This document shows, piece by piece, positions 58,559-64,000 of a stretch of 64,000 nt of DNA. The position numbers and the translations under genes were made by a program. The stretch's first letter is position 1. Each line of letters opens with the position of its first letter. Below the pieces are notes generated by a model. That model saw only the letters and a list, made by a program, of their open reading frames with translations. It had not been told where the DNA came from and did not search any database. Source of the stretch: Cliona cf. orientalis (taxonomy: Eukaryota; Porifera; Demospongiae; Clionaida; Clionaidae); assembly GCA_963930775.1 (NCBI GenBank), contig OZ005689.1, forward strand, positions 5,022,001 through 5,086,000. Reading direction: 5' to 3'.

Positions 58559-59345
58559 ATGTCTCGAAATAGTCCGGAATATCGCTCCATTTTGAAGGCT
58601 ACCGGCAAGCTTACGAGAGCTCTAAAGAACAATATCACTCCAATTTGCGCGGATCTAGTCGCGAACGACCTGATTACGACCGAACAGCAGAAAAAACTGA
58701 GAAATGCCAAGCATGATGCCATAGAGAGAGCTGCTGATCTTGTTCAGCTCCTCACCGACAAAGTCGAGGAGAATCCTGCCAATTACCACACGCTCGTTAG
58801 GATTCTAGGGGCGACGTACACGCCAGAAATGGTGAAAAATGCTTACACATGCAGTTCTAAAGCCATCTCTCGAAATACTCCGGAATATCGCTCCATTCTG
58901 AAGGCTACCGGAAAGCTTACAAGAGCTCTAAAGAATAATATCACTCCAATTTGCGCCGATCTAGTCGCGAACGACCTAATTACGACCGAACAGCAGAAAA
59001 AACTGAGAAATGCCACGCATGATGAGGCCATAGAAAGAGCTGCTGATCTTGTCCAGTTGCTCACCGACCGAGTGGAGGAGAATCCTGCCAATTACCACAC
59101 GCTTATTAGGATTCTGAGAGGAGATAGGGCAACGTACAAAGATGTGCTAGAATGCTTAGCACTCCCTAGTGATCCCACACCAAGTCCTCTGTCCGAGACG
59201 GGCATGGCTGCTGCTACAACTCGGAGGAGCCCCTCTAATTTCTCCAATCGTTTCACCCCTTACTCAAGACCTGCCACATCCCCGGCGCCCTCCCTCCTTC
59301 ATTCATCATCTCAACCTGAACTCTCACTAATCAGAACTACGAGTG
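58559..59345 (+). CDS. Tandem CARD-CARD protein, first exon
   Basis: A 262-codon exon ending in a phase-1 donor (AGTG/GTAGGT). First CARD at residues about 8-88 and second at about 108-195, nearly identical (KATGKLTRALKNNITPICAD, NDLITTEQQKKLRN in both). The linker between them (YTCSSKAISRNTPEY) is the former 5' untranslated region of a CARD gene read in frame, with the old start ATG now ATC. A Ser/Pro/Thr-rich tail follows. Further exons are needed for a stop codon; candidates are at 62892-63895. CARD-CARD proteins can nucleate filaments or bridge CARD partners. Confidence 0.82.
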
Positions 59346-59796
59346 GTAGGTATAATATGCATCTGTCTACTAAAGGTAGTCTCTCACACTTACAGTGTTG
59401 TGTGCGTGATCTTATCTAGGGTTGTATGGTTCCTACATAGGCTCTGGTACGTAGCATTGATACCTGAAGGCGAGTGGAGGCTGTAGCGACCCAGAATCGG
59501 TGGACCTTGTTTAGGTTATAGTACCCGGTACCGTACATAGAGTACAAACTATCTCTGAAATCAGGACATGCAATTTATTATCCAGGGTTCCCTATAGGCC
59601 TATACATAGTTCCGGCGTGAACATTTAGCCAATTCGTGCTTGCTGCTGAGGCGCGAATCACGCCAAGTCACGCCTTCGCTGGTTGGCAAGAATACACAGG
59701 CCTCTATGGAAGAAATGTAGTTCTACGCAAAATCGACAATGTTGAAGCGAGCAACTCGCTGTAAACATTAGCGTACAGTGGGCTCACACATAGGTG

Positions 59797-60143
59797 CATA
59801 GGTGTAGGAACATGTATACGGTTGGAGGGGCCAAAAGATAGCAGCACACGAAGAGTGCGCGATTTTTTTGACCACACCCACATTTCATTTGTACCACGCC
59901 CATTTTGCATCAACGAGGCTGTGTGACAAGTGAGGCACGAGGTTTCCTGGCTATAGAACGAGCAGTAAGTCAAGTAGAGCATACTATTTAGCTGTTTACT
60001 CATGAAGTTTCATAAGTTGACTCAGTCAGACCTGTGAAATATCTGTTGATAGGCTGTAACTTGGGCTCTCTGGCCAGCAATCAGTCAGATGGTTGGGGGG
60101 GCCATGACCCCCCCCCCTGGCCCCCCCTATTCCTACGCCTATG
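59797..60143. mobile_element. Inverted-repeat element, intact sister of 33634
   Basis: Ends CATAGGTGTAGGAA and TTCCTACGCCTATG. Includes GACCACACCCACATTTC and a poly-C run near 60110. The minus-strand open frame overlapping it is not a gene. Lies in the presumed intron of the CARD-CARD gene. Confidence 0.8.
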
Positions 60144-60316
60144 AGGTGAGAGTGCAACTGAAACGAGATAAGCCCAGTTTGAATACTGTCTGCTCTAGAG
60201 GCCGTTTAGGTAGTTCTGCCATATACAAGCAATACGTTTTTACCAACCAGTGAAGGCGTGATTTGTGCCTTAGCAGCAAGCGCGAATTGGCTAAACGTTC
60301 ACGCCGGAACTATGTA

Positions 60317-60771
60317 TACCGTATAGCGGGAAATTTTCGTATGGTGTTAATTTTTGTGTATTTCGTGCGCTCTACGAAAATAAGAAGTGCGAAAATTTGA
60401 ACGTACGAAATTTTTTTTCCATTCGCGTGTGACCTTTGACCTATATGGCTACACACAGTCGTTACCGGCTGGTGCTAAATGCAAGGCTAGCTCACTGAAC
60501 GATGTTTCTTTATCAGTTCTTTGCCAAGGCGTCAAAACAGTGACTTTTCTGATCCCAGTGGACCGCTATCAGCATCGATTACTATCAAGGAAGCCAGTGA
60601 TGCTAGCGTTACCGTATACCGCACAAAAGTGTGAGCGCTACCAGCTGCACATGCGTGCAATCTCCCGCAGCAAGCATACGAAATTAAAAAAAAATACGAA
60701 AATTTATTCTAAGGGTGTTTTGGTCAATCATACGAAAATTAGCACCAACGAAAATTTCCCGCTATACAGTA
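60317..60771. mobile_element. MITE, TACCGTATAGCGGGAAATTT ends
   Basis: Inverse end at AAATTTCCCGCTATACAGTA. Internal TACGAAAATT words face both ways. 455 bp. The open frame at 60387-60806 is mostly within it and not gene-like. A weaker relative may begin at 46966. Confidence 0.85.
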
Positions 60772-61241
60772 CTTGGTATACCAGCCTACTATATCCTTCA
60801 CTTTGACTACTAGTCTCTGGATTGAAATAAGCATTTTTTGCCACTACAACCTGATCAACAATATCTTTTGGGAAGTGGCTGCATGTACAATATTTTGTAA
60901 GCTTCGTGCAGAAACCCCTGCCTGTGTGTAGCTACATGTATATACCTCTCTAGACTTTGGGAATTATCATGAAAGTCGAGCCTTGTGAACTTATAAAGAG
61001 TTCATGTAAAGATTTAATGTATATCTACAATGCCCCGTTGCTACCTGTCTACATGTACGTGTGTGTGTGTGTACCCCACATAGCCAACCATAGGTCAGAA
61101 TTGCTGGGATGAGAGAGAGAGAAAGTTTTTACGATCCATGTTCCCAGCCTACGTTAATACCTCTGTTGATAGGAGCCATATATTTTCGTACTGGGTGTAT
61201 ATGTACACATACATACAGTTAGCCTGGTACATAATAGTAAT

Positions 61242-61432
61242 TACCGTAATTCGCGAATATTTCGATGTTAAAATATTTTCAGACAGCATGGCTTGTGCGA
61301 AAATTAAACGCACGAAATACATGCGCAATATTAATGACTATGCGGTACAGGGTCGTTTGTCCGAAAATTATTTAACGCGAAAAATTATCGCATGAAATAT
61401 TTTAGACACGAAATATTCGCAATTTACGGTAG
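61242..61432. mobile_element. MITE, TACCGTAATTCGCGAATATT ends
   Basis: 191 bp with inverse end AATATTCGCAATTTACGGTA. Nearly the whole element is inverted repeat. TA target. Confidence 0.85.
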
Positions 61433-62244
61433 TTTACAGAGGATGTGGTCTCCCACTCAATGCTGTAGCTTCTACGCTTCTATGGCGCACTTTGGTGGGA
61501 CAAACTGTGAACTTTAACACGAGGTACTTGCCCCCGTTGTGTTTGATATAGCCTCGTGTTTCCTCTGGGTGCGCAATTAACGCGCTCTGAGCCGCCTACG
61601 TAACTGGTTGTCTTGAAGTCCTACAAGTGCGCGTTGTTCGCGCTCAATGCGCAATGATTATTGACAGGAAGTGGGATCATACACAAATATGACCGCAAAG
61701 GATATTCACGATCAGCGGGAGCATATTGAACGGGAAGCCACGTCAAACCGATCGTGGCTTTAGCTATAAATCAACCGCATTCATCCTGCGTGGTCTAGTT
61801 CTCTGGCAGTAGATAAAGCCTGCTACCTGTAGCTTAGAAGGTCAGTTTTAGCGCAGAGTGTACATCATTGACAAAACTTGGTCAAAATATCGTAGCTACA
61901 TTCAGTCCAAAAAAAAGTTGTACAACTTAGTACTTGCAGCGGCAGTAAGTTAGACTAGCTATTTTTCAAAAGGAGCAGTCACCACCAGCAGCAGCAACCT
62001 GTTGTAAAACTATTATTAAAGAAGCAAAACAAAGGAGACTTATTCCTTCTGCTATTGCTTTTCTCTCTCAATGACCCTTACCCTGTATACCTGGCTTAAT
62101 TTGGGGCAGAAATGGTTGAATTTTTATTGATTAAAACCAAGTATTTAGCTTCAGATGCAAGTCTGGTACATTGTTTAAGAATGTTTTTTGTGATTTATAG
62201 CCATTGCATTATAACAGTGGCTAGATAGTTGTTCATAGATTTTA

Positions 62245-62700
62245 GATGTTTTAGTGGGATTCTAATGGTTTTTTTTGTGAGTAGGATTTAGGAGATTTTA
62301 GTGGGACTTTATTGAGATGTTAGAAGTTTTAATAGGATTTAGTGGGATTTTAGAGGTCTTATAGGATTTTAGAGGTTTTAGTAGAATTTAGGAGGTCGTA
62401 GTAGGATTTTAGAGATTTTAGTGGGACTTTATGAGATGTTAGAAGTTTTTAATTAGTAGGATTTAGTGGGATTTTAGAGGTTCTAGTAGGATTTTAGAGA
62501 TCTCAGTAGGTTTTAGTAGGATTTAGTGTGATACTAGAGACTTTAGTGGGATTTTTGAGGTCTTAGTGGGTTTTAGTGAGATTTTAGAGGTTTTAGTGGG
62601 ATTTTAGTAGGGTTTAGTGAGATTTTAGGTCTTAGTAGGATTTTAGAGGTTTTTAGATGTTTTAGTAGGATTTAGTAAGAATTAGTGAGTAGCATGGATA
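62245..62700. repeat. Degenerate minisatellite
   Basis: About 450 bases of imperfect repeats of TTTTAGTAGGATTTTAGAGG with T/G variation and variable unit length (about 16-22). Strong strand asymmetry (G+T rich). No coding content. Confidence 0.85.
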
Positions 62701-62891
62701 TAAAGGACTAAGTTCAAACATGAACAAACCCTGGAAACTAACCCTGCCACGCTCTAACCCTGGAGACTAACTCTGACAAACAATTTTACCCAAAATCCAA
62801 TCCCTGACCCCTCTCGTAAATGGCCTTGTCTGTCTTTGTGGGATTTTAGTAGGATTTATGTGAATTACAGTCCAGTCTAATATGTGCATAG

Positions 62892-63895
62892 TGTCAAGCC
62901 ACAAAATTACCCTGAAGGATTATCTGGACAGGCCTCTCGATTCCTACTGCACTGAGATCTTGTCGGAGTGGCATAACATGAGCCGTGTTGACATACCTGT
63001 CATCACAACACGTATGTTCTCGATAAATATAAAATAAATAATGCAACTATGCGTTAACTGACAGACGAAAATGTCTCTTACTTTCGATAGTTATGTTTAA
63101 TGTATGGTGTGTACCTAGCTATGAATACATGTCTGAAATCTAGTGTTTAAACTTGGCTATTGAAATGTCTTATATCTATAGCTGGTCAGAATAAGAACGT
63201 CCATCTCTTGAAAAGTCAATACAATCAGCTGATGGACTTTGTTAATTTCCTTCAGCTTTGTAGTGTACATGCATGAAGAAATCTATACTATAGTCCAGCT
63301 ACTAGTAAAATAATATTAGTGCACTGTGAAGGTTACATAATATTATAAGAATTGATTGGGTAGAGTACTAAATTTCATACACAAATTATGCTATGAAAGT
63401 ATAGCAGCTATTTGTTGATCTATGCTGTATTTTCTGAGAATTGGTGTTGCTCCCGAGTTTGTCTGGCAGCCAAGTGCTCCAGAGCTGCAGTGGTATGAAT
63501 GATCTCATTCTGTGCAGCATGCTCCAACTTTTAATGGTGTGTCAGTGGGTGATATCAAAGCCCACTCCACTTTGATGTTTATTTGTATGAGCATGTTAGT
63601 TCATATTTATCCTCCCCTAGTCCATTTGAGTGGGTGAAGTCATTTGTGCACATTTTAGCACAAATTAAGGCGCTAATGAATTGATGGTTGTGAACATGGC
63701 ACTTTTTATTAGCAGTTTGTCAGCGTGCATTGCTGCAAATTATCACATTTCTGTTTGTCAATTGTGCTCATTAGATTTTAGGGAAACTGTAGCCCCAATC
63801 TTGTGCACTATAATTATATTTTCTCTCTCTCTCTTTCTCACCTCCTCACATATACTCACACACTGCAGTTGTAGAGATGCCTTCAGCGGCAAGCG
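62892..63895 (+). other. Candidate downstream exons of the CARD-CARD gene
   Basis: Three segments, 62892-63011 (120 nt), 63182-63259 (78 nt) and 63869-63895 (27 nt), have AG acceptors and GT donors, lengths divisible by three, and stay open in phase 1, the phase in which the exon at 59345 ends. The first encodes HKITLKDYLDRPLDSYC and EILSEWHNMS, which looks like real protein, and the second LKSQYNQLMDFVNF. The consistent phase argues for one gene running off the right edge. The second donor and the last tiny exon are weak, so this is tentative. Confidence 0.45.
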
Positions 63896-64000
63896 GTGAG
63901 ACTACTTCATACTCCCTCTCTCTCTCTCCCTCTCCCTCTCCCCTTCTCTAGTCTCTCTATCCTTTCCATTTCATTTTGTGTATACTTTATAGGAGGTTGT

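Noticed and set aside
60387-60806. 139-residue frame
   Set aside because: Mostly inside the MITE at 60317-60771 and made of its internal repeats.
1-64000. Retroviral, LTR, Polinton or LINE coding sequence
   Set aside because: I saw no reverse transcriptase, integrase, capsid, envelope or polymerase-like frame. The mobile DNA is dominated by DNA-transposon types.

Overview
The window looks like nuclear DNA of an early-branching animal, most likely a demosponge. The genes are intron-containing with GT-AG borders. The density of small inverted-repeat elements is very high. The CARD, Death and RING-NYN proteins resemble families I recall as expanded in sponges. The phylum is inferred from memory of those families, not from a search.

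Layout: (1) 1-4.8 kb, + strand: the 3' eight exons of NDUFS2 (complex I 49 kDa subunit), with fragments of its own exons duplicated in its introns. (2) 5.2-7.0 kb, - strand: two paralogous small secreted four-cysteine proteins. (3) 7-14.8 kb: a field of diverged 1-1.7 kb repeat copies that has truncated one CARD gene. (4) 15-17 kb: a CARD-Death gene with a likely frameshift. (5) 20.9-22.5 kb, - strand: a RING-NYN-CCCH-CCHC putative ribonuclease. (6) 22.5-27.5 kb: tandem and foldback repeats. (7) 27.7-36.5 kb, + strand: a four-exon CARD gene with a C-terminal helical domain. (8) 36.5-44.4 kb: dense non-autonomous DNA elements. (9) 44.4-46.3 kb, + strand: a second RING-NYN gene that has lost two predicted catalytic acids. 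(10) 49.7-59.3 kb: a tandem duplication of a head-to-head PDCD2/CARD gene pair. The second PDCD2 copy is broken, and a whole-looking 4.8 kb Mutator-like (MULE) DNA transposon sits in its first exon. (11) 58.6 kb to the right edge, + strand: a CARD-CARD gene that probably runs out of the window.

The most unusual system is the MULE. It has terminal inverted repeats of about 41 bp, a 9-10 bp target duplication and an empty site visible in the neighbouring paralogue. One gene encodes a 925-residue transposase (CaRF-like zinc domain, DDE core, SWIM finger). A second gene appears to encode a CXXC unmethylated-CpG-type zinc finger joined to an OTU cysteine protease. I know of no such accessory gene in animal MULEs, so it is the main candidate for something new.

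The CARD genes share a first-exon module ending in a phase-1 splice donor and joined to different 3' modules. Together with the two RING-NYN genes, this suggests a rapidly evolving intracellular defence or cell-death repertoire. That functional reading is inference. I saw no CRISPR array, rRNA, intact tRNA, LINE or retrovirus-like element.
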